Assembly: GCF_023283885.1 (NCBI RefSeq)
Contig: NZ_JAKILA010000002.1
Coordinates: 62,001 to 126,000, forward strand
Reading direction: 5' to 3'
DNA: 64,000 bases
DNA from: Shewanella basaltis
GTDB taxonomy: Bacteria; Pseudomonadota; Gammaproteobacteria; Enterobacterales; Shewanellaceae
Position 1 is the first letter of the stretch. Every line of letters starts with the position of its first letter. The position numbers and the translations under genes are program-made. Below the pieces are notes generated by a model. The model was not told where the DNA came from, did no database searches, and saw only the letters and a list, made by a program, of their open reading frames with translations. Below, piece after piece: positions 41,907-52,516 of this stretch.

Positions 41907-43004
41907 ATGAATGAATTACATTACCTGTTGGGTAAACCGCAAAGCAAAGCTGATTTACGTACTCACAATAGTGACTTTATCGTTAAAGAAATTTTGCCAT
42001 TTACCCCTACGGGTGAGGGTGAGCACCACATGGTGCATATTCAAAAAAATGGATTGAATACAGTTTATGTTGCAGAAATGCTGGCTAAATTTGCCAAGGT
42101 TCATCCTAAAGAAGTGACCTATGCTGGGCAAAAAGATAAAAATGCCGTTACTGAGCAGTGGTTTGGTATCCGTATTCCTGGTAAAGAAACCCCAGAATGG
42201 ACGCAGCTTAACAGCGATAAACTGACTATTTTATCAAGCAGTCGCCACAGTAAAAAGTTACGTGTTGGTGCGCTACTGGGTAATCGTTTTGTCCTCACGT
42301 TACGCAATATTACCGATGAAGCAGATATTGAATCTCGCTTGCAACATATTGCAGCAACTGGCGTGCCTAATTATTTTGGCGAGCAACGTTTTGGTCATGA
42401 TGGAAAAAACCTAGTTATGGGACGCCAGATGTTAAGTGGCGGCCGTAATATAAAAGATCGCAACAAACGCAGTATGTATTTATCAGCGGTGAGATCGAAC
42501 ATTTTTAATTTAGCGGTGTCACATCGCTTAGCAACAAAACAAATTAACACATTGACCGGCGATTGCGTCATGTTAGCTGGCAGTAAAAGTTACTTTACTG
42601 TTGATGCCTGGGACGAGGTGCTTAATAAGCGTTTAGCCGAAAAAGACATTCAACTTTCTGCTCCTTTGTGGGGACGAGGAAACACATTAGCGAAAGATGA
42701 TGCATTGGCTCTTGAAATGGCAGCGCTCAAAAATGTTAGCGATGATTTACTGGCCCTTGAAAACGCAGGGTTAACTCAAGAGAGACGGCCTTTATTAGTC
42801 GAACCACAAGGGATGAAGTGGCAATTTGATAGCGATATATTAACCCTTGAGTTTATGTTACCAGCAGGCAGTTATGCGACTTCGGTACTGCGTGAACTTG
42901 CCGATTATCAGGATGTCCAAGAACAACAAAGACAGCTCATGGTTGCAGAACAACAAGCACAGCGTTTATTACAAGAAAATGCTGTACCGAGTAAAGAGTC
43001 GTAA
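41907..43004 (+). CDS. truD: tRNA pseudouridine(13) synthase TruD
   Basis: 365 residues. The catalytic Asp is D77 in TYAGQKDKNAVTEQWF, and NYFGEQRFGHDGKN is a second signature. TruD makes pseudouridine 13 in tRNA-Glu. It follows ispF by 22 bp and precedes surE by three bases. Confidence 0.97.
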   Translation: MNELHYLLGKPQSKADLRTHNSDFIVKEILPFTPTGEGEHHMVHIQKNGLNTVYVAEMLAKFAKVHPKEVTYAGQKDKNAVTEQWFGIRIPGKETPEWTQLNSDKLTILSSSRHSKKLRVGALLGNRFVLTLRNITDEADIESRLQHIAATGVPNYFGEQRFGHDGKNLVMGRQMLSGGRNIKDRNKRSMYLSAVRSNIFNLAVSHRLATKQINTLTGDCVMLAGSKSYFTVDAWDEVLNKRLAEKDIQLSAPLWGRGNTLAKDDALALEMAALKNVSDDLLALENAGLTQERRPLLVEPQGMKWQFDSDILTLEFMLPAGSYATSVLRELADYQDVQEQQRQLMVAEQQAQRLLQENAVPSKES

Positions 43005-43007
43005 ACA

Positions 43008-43757
43008 ATGATCAATATTTTAGTCAGCAATGATGACGGTGTAAGTGCCCCAGGGATTATTGCATTAACCCAGGCATTGAGTCAGTTCGCGCAGGTATTG
43101 ACCGTAGCGCCAGATCGGAATTGCTCAGGCGCAAGCAATTCATTAACCTTGACTAATCCATTAAGAATTAATAACTTAGGGGGTGGTTATGTTTCGGTCA
43201 ATGGCACGCCCACAGATTGTGTTCATTTAGCCATTAGGCAGTTGTGCCAACAAGAACCTGATATGGTGGTTTCTGGGATTAATGCAGGCGCCAATATGGG
43301 CGATGATACCCTCTATTCTGGTACGGTCGCTGCGGCGATGGAAGGGCGATTCTTAGGATTACCCGCAATCGCTATTTCGTTAGTGGGCAAGTCGTTAACT
43401 CATTATGATACCGCTGCGATTTATGCAGCAAAAATTGTAAGAGGGTTATTAGCGCATCCAATCAATCGCGATCAAATTTTAAACGTGAATGTGCCAGACT
43501 TGCCTGTTGAGCAAATTAAAGGGATTAAAGTCACACGTTTAGGGGCAAGACATAAAGCTGAAGACATGATAAAAACTCAAGACCCTGCCGGAAGAGATAT
43601 TTATTGGTTGGGTCCTGTTGGTCGTGAACAAGATGCTGGTGAAGGTACTGATTTTGGTGCGGTTTCGCAGGGATACGTGTCGATAACACCGTTAACTGTT
43701 GATTTAACTGCATATAATCAACTTAACGGATTAGCTGAGTGGATAACAAAAATATGA
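43008..43757 (+). CDS. surE: 5'/3'-nucleotidase SurE
   Basis: 249 residues. [14 protein letters not shown] has the paired Asp metal ligands, [10 protein letters not shown] the conserved Ser/Asn, and [26 protein letters not shown] the second signature. It dephosphorylates nucleoside monophosphates. It starts three bases after truD and its stop overlaps the pcm start (ATGA). Confidence 0.97.
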   Translation: MINILVSNDDGVSAPGIIALTQALSQFAQVLTVAPDRNCSGASNSLTLTNPLRINNLGGGYVSVNGTPTDCVHLAIRQLCQQEPDMVVSGINAGANMGDDTLYSGTVAAAMEGRFLGLPAIAISLVGKSLTHYDTAAIYAAKIVRGLLAHPINRDQILNVNVPDLPVEQIKGIKVTRLGARHKAEDMIKTQDPAGRDIYWLGPVGREQDAGEGTDFGAVSQGYVSITPLTVDLTAYNQLNGLAEWITKI

Positions 43758-44389
43758 CTAGGGTCGCATTAACATCAGCAATGAATTTAGCAAAAAAGCT
43801 GTCTGACGCAGGGATCCGCCATCCGTCAGTTTTACATGCCGTTGCTAATACTCCGCGAGAGTTATTTCTTGATGATGCTTTAGCGCACAAAGCATATGAA
43901 AACACAGCACTGCCGATTGGTCAGGGCCAAACGATTTCACAACCTTATATCGTTGCACGCATGACTGAACTGTTATTGCAGCACAATCCGCAAAAAGTGC
44001 TCGAAATTGGTACTGGTTCTGGTTATCAGGCTGCGGTTTTGGCCTCAATCATTCCACAGTTATATACCATAGAACGTATTAAAGCTTTGCAAATTCAAGC
44101 TAGGCAAAGACTTAAACGACTCGATTTACACAATGTTTCATTTAAGTATGGCGATGGCTGGCAAGGGTGGTCTAATCGTGGGCCATTTGACGGTATTATG
44201 GTTACCGCTGCAGCCGCGACGGTTCCGCAAGCTTTACTTGAGCAACTGGCTGATCATGGGGTGTTAATTATTCCCGTTGGCGAAGACACCCAGCAACTGC
44301 TTAAAATTACCCGTATTGGAACTCAGTTCCAATCAGAAATAATAGAAGCAGTTAAATTTGTGCCGTTAGTGAATGGTGAATTAGCATAA
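43754..44389 (+). CDS. pcm: Protein-L-isoaspartate O-methyltransferase
   Basis: 211 residues from the ATG at 43754, which overlaps the surE stop in ATGA; a GTG 15 bases upstream is less likely. Landmarks: [33 protein letters not shown] (SAM site), [17 protein letters not shown]. It repairs isoaspartyl residues in aged proteins. surE-pcm-nlpD-rpoS is the classic stationary-phase neighbourhood. A 6-bp hairpin CACGAT/ATCGTG follows at 44421-44437, without a T-run. Confidence 0.96.
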   Translation: MTRVALTSAMNLAKKLSDAGIRHPSVLHAVANTPRELFLDDALAHKAYENTALPIGQGQTISQPYIVARMTELLLQHNPQKVLEIGTGSGYQAAVLASIIPQLYTIERIKALQIQARQRLKRLDLHNVSFKYGDGWQGWSNRGPFDGIMVTAAAATVPQALLEQLADHGVLIIPVGEDTQQLLKITRIGTQFQSEIIEAVKFVPLVNGELA

Positions 44390-44492
44390 AAAGATGACTT
44401 CTGCTTCATGTTAGTCTGCGCACGATATTTTATCGTGTAGAATAGTGTTTGTTTGCATAGTACCCATGTATTTTCCTTAAGGACATTGTTTG

Positions 44493-45422
44493 ATGAATAC
44501 CGGTTGGCCAAATGGTTTGGTCTTAGCAATTATGCTGACAGGGTGTAGCTTTCAAGCTGAACGTCCCGCGCCGGTTGAAAGTTTATCATCAAAAAATCAC
44601 GGCCCTCGATATCACAAAGGTTCACTTAAGGCTCATCAGTACAAAGTTAAAAAAGGTGACACTCTTTACTCTATCGCTTGGGGGGCTGGGCGACATTTTC
44701 TTGAGCTTGCCAGAGAAAATAACCTGCAGGCACCTTATACGATTTATCCAGGTCAAATCCTTAATTTAGCAAGTTCGCAACGCTCAGTTGTTGCGGCGGT
44801 TAATCCATCGCAATCTTCTGTTTCTAGTGTGCAAACCCAGGCAGTTACTCAGCCTTATTCATCTGTCTCTAATCGTTCTCATTTGGAAACAATCAACGCA
44901 GCGGAAGTGAAAAAGCCGCAGCCAGTGGTCGTATCAGACAGAACGCAAAAAGATCTTGATCACAATGTAAAGCCTGCGTATTCTGTAACAACTACCCAAC
45001 AAAATGTTAACCAAAATGCAAGCAGTCCTGTCGCAAACTTGCCTCAACAAGTTCAGCAATGGCACTGGCCAGTTAGAGGCCGAATAATCGGGTATTTTTC
45101 AGCTTCAGAACAAGGCAATCAGGGGATTAAGATTGCTGGTAATCGCGGTGATGTTATTAAAGCCGCCGCAGATGGTAGAGTTGTATATGCAGGCAATGCG
45201 CTTCGAGGATATGGCAACTTAGTGATTATCAAACATAATGATGATTTTTTAAGTGCTTATGCTCATGCAGATACAATCACGGTTAAAGAAAAGCAATATG
45301 TTAGTGCTGGGCAAACAGTTGCAAAAATGGGCAGTACAGGGACAAACCAAGTGATGCTTCACTTTGAGGTGCGTTATCACGGTAAGTCAGTTAACCCATT
45401 ACGATATCTACCTAAACAGTAA
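44493..45422 (+). CDS. nlpD: Lipoprotein NlpD, activator of cell-wall amidase
   Basis: 309 residues from the ATG at 44493, with AAGGA nine bases upstream. The lipobox LTGC gives an acylated Cys near residue 18. A LysM domain (YKVKKGDTLYSIAWGAG ... IYPGQILNL) follows, then a Gln/Ser/Val-rich linker and a C-terminal LytM domain. The LytM zinc site is degenerate (GIKIAGNRGDVIKAA lacks the usual His and Asp), consistent with a role activating AmiC rather than cutting peptidoglycan. By analogy with E. coli, the main rpoS promoter may lie within this gene. Confidence 0.95.
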   Translation: MNTGWPNGLVLAIMLTGCSFQAERPAPVESLSSKNHGPRYHKGSLKAHQYKVKKGDTLYSIAWGAGRHFLELARENNLQAPYTIYPGQILNLASSQRSVVAAVNPSQSSVSSVQTQAVTQPYSSVSNRSHLETINAAEVKKPQPVVVSDRTQKDLDHNVKPAYSVTTTQQNVNQNASSPVANLPQQVQQWHWPVRGRIIGYFSASEQGNQGIKIAGNRGDVIKAAADGRVVYAGNALRGYGNLVIIKHNDDFLSAYAHADTITVKEKQYVSAGQTVAKMGSTGTNQVMLHFEVRYHGKSVNPLRYLPKQ

Positions 45423-45440
45423 TTGTTTAGCAACATAAAT

Positions 45441-45461
45441 AAAGGAGGATAAGCAGTGTAG
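45441..45461 (+). promoter_or_regulatory. Strong ribosome-binding site before a GTG-TAG start-stop, in the rpoS leader
   Basis: AAAGGAGGA is followed five bases later by GTG and at once by the stop TAG. It lies in the nlpD-rpoS gap, 40 bp upstream of the rpoS ATG. The rpoS start itself has a separate GGGAGAG at about 45489. Ribosomes could load here without making a peptide; significance unknown. Confidence 0.4.
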
Positions 45462-45500
45462 TAGATTACATATCACAACTTACGGTTTGGGAGAGCAACT

Positions 45501-46472
45501 ATGAACAGCAAAAAAAGTACTGCTATTGCAGAACAACTTGTCGATGTAGCTAAACAACCACAAGAGGTTGCAACCAAAAATGGCGACTTGGTGCAGCAAC
45601 TCGAAATTGAAGACAAAGTCCAAGATGACTTACAAAAAAATCTTGATGCCACTCAATTATATTTAGGTGAAATTGGTTTTTCTCCTCTGCTTACCGCTGA
45701 AGAAGAAGTCTATTTTTCACGTAAAGCCCTCAAAGGTTGCGAACAGTCTCGTAACCGCATGATAGAAAGTAATTTACGTCTCGTCGTTAAAATTTCCAGA
45801 AGATACAACAATCGCGGTTTAGCTTTGCTCGATCTTATTGAAGAAGGCAATTTAGGCCTGATCAGAGCTGTCGAAAAATTTGATCCAGAACGTGGTTTTC
45901 GGTTTTCGACTTATGCAACGTGGTGGATTAGGCAGACCATTGAACGTGCCATTATGAATCAAACTCGCACTATCCGACTGCCAATTCATGTTGTAAAAGA
46001 ATTAAATGTTTATTTGCGTACAGCAAGGCAACTTGCGCAAAAACTTGACCATGAGCCTACCGCAGAAGAAATTGCTGAAAAACTTGATGTGTCAACCGGT
46101 GATGTTAGCCGTATGCTCAAACTAAACGAGCGAATTACTTCAGTTGATTCACCTTTAGGTGGTGATAATGAAAAAGCATTACTGGACGTGATTGCAGACG
46201 ACGATTCTGTTGGTCCAGATCATCAAGTGCAAAATGAAGATCTCGCAAATTCAATTGTAGGTTGGTTAAATGAGCTTAATACCAAACAACGTGAGGTACT
46301 GGCTAGACGTTTTGGTTTATTAGGTTATGAGCCATCAACTCTTGAAAACGTTGGCGCTGAGATTGGTTTAACTCGTGAACGTGTTCGTCAAATTCAAGTT
46401 GAAGCATTAAAGCGTTTAAAAGATTTGCTCGGTGCACAAGGCTTGTCAGTCGAAGCCTTATTTAGAGATTAG
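45501..46472 (+). CDS. rpoS: RNA polymerase sigma factor RpoS
   Basis: 323 residues. Region 1.2 [21 protein letters not shown], region 2 [30 protein letters not shown], and region 4 with the helix-turn-helix [21 protein letters not shown] match RpoS closely. It directs stationary-phase and stress transcription. The order nlpD-rpoS-mutS is conserved. The N-terminal 45 residues are more divergent, as in other RpoS proteins. Confidence 0.98.
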   Translation: MNSKKSTAIAEQLVDVAKQPQEVATKNGDLVQQLEIEDKVQDDLQKNLDATQLYLGEIGFSPLLTAEEEVYFSRKALKGCEQSRNRMIESNLRLVVKISRRYNNRGLALLDLIEEGNLGLIRAVEKFDPERGFRFSTYATWWIRQTIERAIMNQTRTIRLPIHVVKELNVYLRTARQLAQKLDHEPTAEEIAEKLDVSTGDVSRMLKLNERITSVDSPLGGDNEKALLDVIADDDSVGPDHQVQNEDLANSIVGWLNELNTKQREVLARRFGLLGYEPSTLENVGAEIGLTRERVRQIQVEALKRLKDLLGAQGLSVEALFRD

Positions 46473-46499
46473 TTTTTACTGCGGTAACTCTAAGCCATC

Positions 46500-46528
46500 A
46501 AAAAGGACACATATTCGTGTCCTTTTTT
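46500..46528. terminator. Bidirectional terminator between rpoS and mutS
   Basis: AAAAAGGACAC pairs with GTGTCCTTTTT around ATATTC, with T-runs on both strands, 28 bp past rpoS and 38 bp past mutS. Confidence 0.93.
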
Positions 46529-46535
46529 GTGTTAA

Positions 46536-46560
46536 TACCAATCAGGATTAATGATTGGTA
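46536..46560. repeat. TACCAATCA palindrome
   Basis: A perfect nine-base inverted repeat TACCAATCA/TGATTGGTA separated by seven bases, right beside the rpoS-mutS terminator. It has no T-run. It resembles short intergenic palindromes; related fragments (TACCAATAA at 38798, TCAATTGGTA near 33596) occur but are not complete. Confidence 0.55.
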
Positions 46561-46565
46561 AAACG

Positions 46566-49151
46566 CTAACGTGCTAAACGCTTCAACTCGTACAATAAAT
46601 CGAGAGCTTGTTTAGGGGTTAAATCATCTGGATTGATTTGCGCAAGTTTATCCATAGCCGGTGATGGCTCTGGCATAGGCGCCAGTAAATTCATGCTCAC
46701 CTGTGAGGGTGCCTGTTCAGAAGCGACATTATCGCGATTCTCTAATTGGTGTAATTTATGTTTAGCAGCCTTAATAACCTGAGGTGGAACGCCGGCTAAG
46801 GCGGCTACTTGTAACCCGTAGCTTTTGCTTGCAGCGCCTTCTTGGACTGCATGCATAAATGCGATGGTATCGTCATGTTCGATGGCATCTAAATGCACGT
46901 TGACGACCGCGGGTAATAACTCTGGCAGCTGTGTTAACTCAAAATAATGTGTTGCAAATAGGGTTAAGGCGCTGACTTGTTTAGCAAGATACTCAGCAGC
47001 AGACCACGCGAGTGACAAACCATCAAAGGTCGAGGTTCCGCGGCCAATTTCATCCATTAATACCAAACTATTAGCGGTAGCATTGTGTAAGATGTTAGCC
47101 GTTTCGGTCATCTCAACCATAAAGGTTGAACGACCAGAGGCAAGGTCATCGGAAGCTCCAATTCGAGTAAATATACGGTCGATCTCACCAATTTGAGCGG
47201 CATCAGCAGGAACAAAACAACCAATATGAGCCATTAAGGTGATCAATGCTACTTGACGCATATAAGTTGATTTACCGCCCATATTAGGGCCGGTGACAAT
47301 TAACATTTTACGTTGTGTCGTTAAGCTAACGGGATTAGCAATAAAGGCTGACTGACTGACCTGCTCAACCACAGGGTGTCGGCCAGCATCAATATTAATT
47401 CCGATATCACTCGTCATTTGCGGGCATCGGTAATTGAGGGTTTCAGCGCGCTCGGCAAAATTACTTAATACATCTAACTGTGCTGCTGCAGTGGCAAAGG
47501 CTTGCAGTTCTTGCAATTTTGGCAAGAGTAAGTCAAACAGTTGTTCCCATAATTGTTTTTCAAGTGCTAGCGCTTTACCTTGGCTTGAAAGCACTTTTTC
47601 TTCGTACTCTTTAAGCTCTGGGGTGATATAGCGTTCAGTGCCTTTTAATGTCTGGCGGCGTTGGTAGCTTAATGGCACTTTATCTGCTTGTAAGCGGCTA
47701 ACTTCAATGTAATAACCATGTACTCGGTTATAGCCAACTTTTAAGGTGCTAATGCCTGTTTGCTGCTTTTCTCTGGCTTCAAGTTCAACCAAGTAATCAT
47801 TAGCACCTTCACTTAGTTTGCGCCATTCATCTAGCTCAGCGTGATAACCGGGTTTAATTACACCACCATCACGAATTAACATTGGTGGGTTATCGACAAT
47901 TGCACGTTCGAGCAGGTCATGTTGCTCAGGAAACTCGCCTAATTGTATCGCTAAAGTTGATAATTGCTGTTGCTGGCACCCACACAGGGTTTGCTGAATT
48001 GTTGGCAACAATGCTAACGCTTGCTTTAAACGTGAAAAATCTCGCGGTCTGGCACTGCGCAGGGCAAGGCGCGCCATAATACGTTCAATATCACCTAGGC
48101 TTTTAAGTTGGTCATGGAGTGTATGGTAAAGATCGTGATCAATTAATTCATTGACTGCGCCGTGGCGTAATTGAATGGCGTTACGATCACGAAGGGGTTC
48201 GTGGATCCAACGTTGTAACATACGGCTGCCCATTGGGGTCGCGGTATTGTCTAGCACCCAGGCTAAAGTGTTATCACGCCCGCCAGATAAATTTTGGGTT
48301 AGCTCTAAGTTACGACGCGTCGCTGCATCTAAAATGATTGATTCAGATTGATTGAAGCGCACAATGGAATTGATGTGCGGTAAGGCCATTTTTTGGGTGT
48401 CTTTGACATACTGCATTAAGCAACCAGCGGCTTGTAGCGCCAAACGTGCGTCGCTTATTCCAAAACCATGTAAATCTTTAGTGCCAAACTGGTTGAGCAA
48501 TAAATTAACACAGGTATCGTAATCAAATTCCCACTCTGGACGTCGGCGAATACCTTTCATGTGGTTGATTAACAGCATGTCGGTAAAATCTTCGCTATAC
48601 AGTAATTCTGCTGGATGAGTACGCTGTAATTCGGCTTCTAATGCTTCTCGGGTCGGCAATTCAGCAATCACAAAACGCCCAGATGAAATATCAAGTGTGG
48701 CATAGCCAAAACCACTTTTGCCTTGATAGAGCGCCGCAAGCAGGTTGTCTTGTTTTTCTTGTAGTAGTGCCTCATCAGTTAACGTGCCTGGGGTCACAAT
48801 GCGCACCACTTGGCGTTCAACCGGTCCTTTTGATGTGGCAGGATCGCCAATTTGTTCACATATCGCGACAGACTGGCCGATTTGCACCAGTTTAGCTAAA
48901 TAGCCTTCAACAGCATGGTAAGGAATACCTGCCATTGGGATTGGGTCGCCGCCGCTTTTACCGCGAGCTGTGAGTGAAATCCCTAATAGTTCAGAGGCTT
49001 TCTTGGCGTCATCATAGAATAACTCGTAAAAATCGCCCATTCGATAAAAGAGTAACATGTCAGCATGAGCGGCTTTTAGGCTCAGATATTGACGCATCAT
49101 AGGGGTATGTTTTTCTAAATCGCTGGTATCAATTACAGTCATTATGGACAC
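46566..49151 (-). CDS. mutS: DNA mismatch repair protein MutS
   Basis: 861 residues. The N-terminal mismatch-binding motif [12 protein letters not shown] has the Phe-x-Glu; the ATPase has [13 protein letters not shown], the signature region [15 protein letters not shown], Walker [17 protein letters not shown] and the trans-acting THYFELT. It recognises mismatches and recruits MutL. It is convergent with rpoS. Translation may start at the second ATG (residue 4). Confidence 0.98.
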   Translation of the reverse strand: MSIMTVIDTSDLEKHTPMMRQYLSLKAAHADMLLFYRMGDFYELFYDDAKKASELLGISLTARGKSGGDPIPMAGIPYHAVEGYLAKLVQIGQSVAICEQIGDPATSKGPVERQVVRIVTPGTLTDEALLQEKQDNLLAALYQGKSGFGYATLDISSGRFVIAELPTREALEAELQRTHPAELLYSEDFTDMLLINHMKGIRRRPEWEFDYDTCVNLLLNQFGTKDLHGFGISDARLALQAAGCLMQYVKDTQKMALPHINSIVRFNQSESIILDAATRRNLELTQNLSGGRDNTLAWVLDNTATPMGSRMLQRWIHEPLRDRNAIQLRHGAVNELIDHDLYHTLHDQLKSLGDIERIMARLALRSARPRDFSRLKQALALLPTIQQTLCGCQQQQLSTLAIQLGEFPEQHDLLERAIVDNPPMLIRDGGVIKPGYHAELDEWRKLSEGANDYLVELEAREKQQTGISTLKVGYNRVHGYYIEVSRLQADKVPLSYQRRQTLKGTERYITPELKEYEEKVLSSQGKALALEKQLWEQLFDLLLPKLQELQAFATAAAQLDVLSNFAERAETLNYRCPQMTSDIGINIDAGRHPVVEQVSQSAFIANPVSLTTQRKMLIVTGPNMGGKSTYMRQVALITLMAHIGCFVPADAAQIGEIDRIFTRIGASDDLASGRSTFMVEMTETANILHNATANSLVLMDEIGRGTSTFDGLSLAWSAAEYLAKQVSALTLFATHYFELTQLPELLPAVVNVHLDAIEHDDTIAFMHAVQEGAASKSYGLQVAALAGVPPQVIKAAKHKLHQLENRDNVASEQAPSQVSMNLLAPMPEPSPAMDKLAQINPDDLTPKQALDLLYELKRLAR

Positions 49152-49310
49152 TTCACTCTATCAATCTTGAGACGTGGTTCTTTAATGGCGCTAATCTTAA
49201 CAATTTTTATCATCAGGGTATAAATCAATTCACATTAAAAATATTGGTTAAATAAAATGTTGATGTAAAAAGCCTATTTAACTTGAATTAAAAAAAAATA
49301 CCATCAGCAC

Positions 49311-49338
49311 TTGATACTGTATGACTATACAGTATACT
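49311..49338 (+). promoter_or_regulatory. recA promoter with LexA operator
   Basis: The palindrome TACTGTATGACTATACAGTA (49315-49334) fits the SOS-box consensus. It overlaps a -35 TTGATA and a -10 TATACT separated by 16 bp, so LexA would block RNA polymerase. The ATG of recA is 90 bp downstream. Confidence 0.93.
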
Positions 49339-49427
49339 GGTGGACATATTGAAATGAGTATTCGCATTTCACCTTAATACAAATCGCATTTTACTAAACG
49401 TATTGAATGCCTTAAGAGGGTTTTACA

Positions 49428-50492
49428 ATGAAGGTTGATCCAAATAAAGAGAAAGCACTTGCCGCCGTTTTAGGTCAAATTGAAAAGCAATTTGGTAAAG
49501 GCTCAATTATGAAGTTGGGCGAAGATCGCACAATGGACGTTGAAACTATCTCTACCGGTTCACTTTCATTAGACGTTGCTTTAGGGGCTGGTGGTTTACC
49601 AATGGGCCGTATCGTTGAAATTTACGGGCCAGAGTCATCAGGTAAAACAACCCTAACACTTGAAGTGATTGCAGCTGCTCAACGTCAAGGTAAAACCTGT
49701 GCGTTTATCGATGCAGAGCACGCATTAGATCCTATTTATGCGAAAAAGCTTGGTGTTGATATCGATAACCTATTGTGTTCTCAACCCGATACCGGTGAGC
49801 AGGCTCTTGAAATTTGTGATGCACTAACTCGCTCTGGCGCGGTTGACGTTATTATTGTTGACTCAGTTGCTGCATTAACGCCTAAAGCTGAAATTGAAGG
49901 TGAAATTGGTGATTCACACATGGGCTTAGCAGCACGTATGATGAGCCAAGCAATGCGTAAGCTTGCGGGTAACCTTAAGCAGTCAAATACGTTACTTATT
50001 TTCATTAACCAAATCCGTATGAAAATCGGTGTTATGTTTGGTAACCCTGAAACCACAACCGGTGGTAATGCACTTAAGTTTTATGCGTCTGTGCGTTTAG
50101 ATATTCGCCGTACAGGTGCTGTAAAAGACGGTGATGAAGTTGTCGGCAACGAAACCCGTGTAAAAGTGGTTAAAAATAAAGTTGCTGCGCCATTTAAGCA
50201 GGCAGAGTTCCAAATTTTATATGGCCAAGGGATTAACCGTACAGGTGAACTCGTTGATTTAGGCGTGCTTCACAAAATCGTCGATAAAGCGGGTGCATGG
50301 TACAGCTACAAGGGCGAAAAGATTGGTCAAGGTCGTGCAAATGCAGGTAAATTCTTAACTGACAATCCAGCAATTGCCGCAGAAATTGATGCTACTCTAC
50401 GCACAATGTTACTGGCTAGCGGTGGGGCGAGCTCATCAAGCGCTGACGACGGTGATGAAAACATCGATTTCGAAACCGGTGAAGTATTCTAA
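49428..50492 (+). CDS. recA: Recombinase RecA
   Basis: 354 residues. Walker [10 protein letters not shown] near residues 66-74, Walker [11 protein letters not shown], the L1/L2 DNA-binding loop regions ([15 protein letters not shown] and [16 protein letters not shown]) and an acidic C-terminal tail. It promotes homologous recombination and LexA cleavage. Unlike in many relatives, no recX follows; a leftward signalling operon occupies that place. Confidence 0.98.
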   Translation: MKVDPNKEKALAAVLGQIEKQFGKGSIMKLGEDRTMDVETISTGSLSLDVALGAGGLPMGRIVEIYGPESSGKTTLTLEVIAAAQRQGKTCAFIDAEHALDPIYAKKLGVDIDNLLCSQPDTGEQALEICDALTRSGAVDVIIVDSVAALTPKAEIEGEIGDSHMGLAARMMSQAMRKLAGNLKQSNTLLIFINQIRMKIGVMFGNPETTTGGNALKFYASVRLDIRRTGAVKDGDEVVGNETRVKVVKNKVAAPFKQAEFQILYGQGINRTGELVDLGVLHKIVDKAGAWYSYKGEKIGQGRANAGKFLTDNPAIAAEIDATLRTMLLASGGASSSSADDGDENIDFETGEVF

Positions 50493-50557
50493 ATTTGTAC
50501 TTTACATGTGAAAGTTTACCGATGAGTGATTAGATTTTCATTCAATCGGTCATTAAT

Positions 50558-50594
50558 ATCGTGATAAGTATTTCAGCTTATCACGATTTTTTTT
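50558..50594 (+). terminator. Rho-independent terminator after recA
   Basis: ATCGTGATAAG pairs with CTTATCACGAT around an eight-base loop and is followed by eight T. It lies 65 bp past the recA stop and implies a monocistronic recA message. Confidence 0.92.
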
Positions 50595-50743
50595 GCATGA
50601 AAATTCAATAAATAATTCTGGCTATTCATGGCGTAAGAGCATATGAACTTCATAATAATCCTAGGGGAAATTGTTCTAATGTGTTCATAAATAATTTTAT
50701 GACTGTATAAGCTAAGAAATAACTGATGAAATAATGGACACCA

Positions 50744-51466
50744 TTATATTTCAAGCCACTTACGAAAGTTTGCTGTGCGAGTTTTACTTGTTATGAATAT
50801 TTCAGAATAACCTTTGAGATAAAGTGCCAAAGTTTCTTTATTATAAGTTTCAAATTTAACTAAACTATTGATGTTAATGATATCTGAACGATTAATTCTA
50901 AAAAATAACTTAGGATCTATTTGAGTTTCGATTTGGCTAAGATTAGTTTCAGATAATATGTGATACTGATTTTGATGATCGCCAGCTAAAATCGTACCGT
51001 TTGCAGCGCGAAAGCAGCTTATATCGACCACATTGAGCATTTCATTTATTCCATTTTGTTTAATGATAAATCGTTGTTTAAAATGGATCTGTGGAAGGCT
51101 TTTGGGGTGGTTAAAAAGCGCATGGTAATTAGCTACAGCCTGACTAAAACGCTTAAATGAAAATGGTTTTAACAAATATTCAATCCCTTGATGCTGGAAG
51201 GCATCCATCCAAAAGTCATTGTAAGATGTTGTAAAAATAACCGGGCAAGGAAGATCTATCTGCTCAAGTGCAGTAAAAACTTGGCCATCATTAAGCTCTA
51301 TATCACTAAACAATAAATCTAATGTTTGTGCTTTACCAAAAAAGTGAACAACTTCATCAATACTCGTTAATGTGGCTATTATCTGTGCATCAGGCCACTG
51401 TATATGTATATAACCACTCAATTTACTCGCTGCGAGCAGCTCATCTTCTATAATGACGATTCTCAT
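50744..51466 (-). CDS. LytTR-type response regulator
   Basis: 240 residues. The receiver begins MRIVIIEDELLA and has the phosphoacceptor Asp in LLFSDIELNDGQ and the Lys in YLLKPFSFKRF. A LytTR DNA-binding domain follows (residues about 130-240: RFIIKQNGINEMLNVVDISC ... FFRINRSDIININSLV). Its ATG overlaps the stop of the kinase gene (4 bp), so the two are translationally coupled. It is the third gene of a leftward operon. Confidence 0.92.
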   Translation of the reverse strand: MRIVIIEDELLAASKLSGYIHIQWPDAQIIATLTSIDEVVHFFGKAQTLDLLFSDIELNDGQVFTALEQIDLPCPVIFTTSYNDFWMDAFQHQGIEYLLKPFSFKRFSQAVANYHALFNHPKSLPQIHFKQRFIIKQNGINEMLNVVDISCFRAANGTILAGDHQNQYHILSETNLSQIETQIDPKLFFRINRSDIININSLVKFETYNKETLALYLKGYSEIFITSKTRTANFRKWLEI

Positions 51467-52509
51467 TTAAGCTCCTGCGCTTGAATAGCTTTAGTCTGTA
51501 CTAAGGGTAAGCTTAGGGAAAAAGTTTCATTTGATTTTTCAATGCTAATTTCTCTTTTAATTAAAAGCTTACAGCGTTCGTTTAGATTTCGTAAACCTAG
51601 ATTTAGGCTGTTAGGATGTGTTGTAACATATTTGGGTTTATAACTATTAACAATCACTAGACTGCTTTCATTATTACTAATATAAATACTCAAAGGGTAA
51701 GTTTTACTAAGCTGGTTATGCTTAACAATGTTTTCTAAGGCGAGTTGTAAAGCACCAGATACAAGCTCAACTTGGTTTGGGACTAAACTAATATCGATCT
51801 TAAAATCAAAAGCGTTGGGGAATCGTTTGTTCAATAAATATAAATATCGATCGGTAAATTCGAGTTCTTTTTCTAAGCTAATCAACTGATTTTTATGAGT
51901 TTCAAGCATATAACGGTAAAGGCTACAAAATGAATCTAAAAAATCATCAGCTTCATCTGGATCTTGTTGTATTAAAGCAGAAAGCACATTGAGGTTATTA
52001 AATAAAAAGTGTGGGTCTAATTGCTGCTGCAATGCATTGATTTGGCTTTTTGCAAGTAGGTTTTGTGTATCAACATAAGCTATGTGCTGCTGTTTTGCTT
52101 CATTAAAAAGAAGAACTGCTAATAAGGTCCCCCCTAGAAGCAGATGCAATAACATACTCAAAATTATGGTCAGTACTACATGTCGTAAATCGATATTAAC
52201 TAAACCAATAATCGATTCAAAAGCCAGAACAAAAATGGTATTAAATAAAATAAATATTGAACCGCTCGCTAAATAAACTTTAGCGATTGAGGTAACATTT
52301 GACAGCTTATTTTTTAATGTGATGTTATAACTTTTGTACGTTAACCATTGCGCAAAAAAACACTGCAGAGCAAGCCAAAATGGTGCATCTGGATGGTAGT
52401 TTAAAGGTTGGTCTGCTGAGGTTTGTGCCATGGCTGTATAAAATACCACTAAATGAGTTAAGCCTAAAATTGCAATAATATTTAGTAATTTAGTGGTATG
52501 TTTTTTCAT
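51463..52509 (-). CDS. LytS/YehU-type sensor histidine kinase
   Basis: 348 residues from the ATG at 52509; an ATG at 52533 is possible and would overlap the upstream gene by 17 bp. Four hydrophobic helices lie in the first 170 residues. The histidine-kinase motif LQQQLDPHFLFNNLNVLSAL contains the phosphorylated His; ALQLALENIVKHN and LGLRNLNERCKLL are the N- and G-boxes of the ATPase. The family senses extracellular or membrane signals and passes phosphate to a LytTR regulator, here the next gene. Confidence 0.9.
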   Translation of the reverse strand: MKKHTTKLLNIIAILGLTHLVVFYTAMAQTSADQPLNYHPDAPFWLALQCFFAQWLTYKSYNITLKNKLSNVTSIAKVYLASGSIFILFNTIFVLAFESIIGLVNIDLRHVVLTIILSMLLHLLLGGTLLAVLLFNEAKQQHIAYVDTQNLLAKSQINALQQQLDPHFLFNNLNVLSALIQQDPDEADDFLDSFCSLYRYMLETHKNQLISLEKELEFTDRYLYLLNKRFPNAFDFKIDISLVPNQVELVSGALQLALENIVKHNQLSKTYPLSIYISNNESSLVIVNSYKPKYVTTHPNSLNLGLRNLNERCKLLIKREISIEKSNETFSLSLPLVQTKAIQAQELK

Positions 52510-52516
52510 GATTTTA

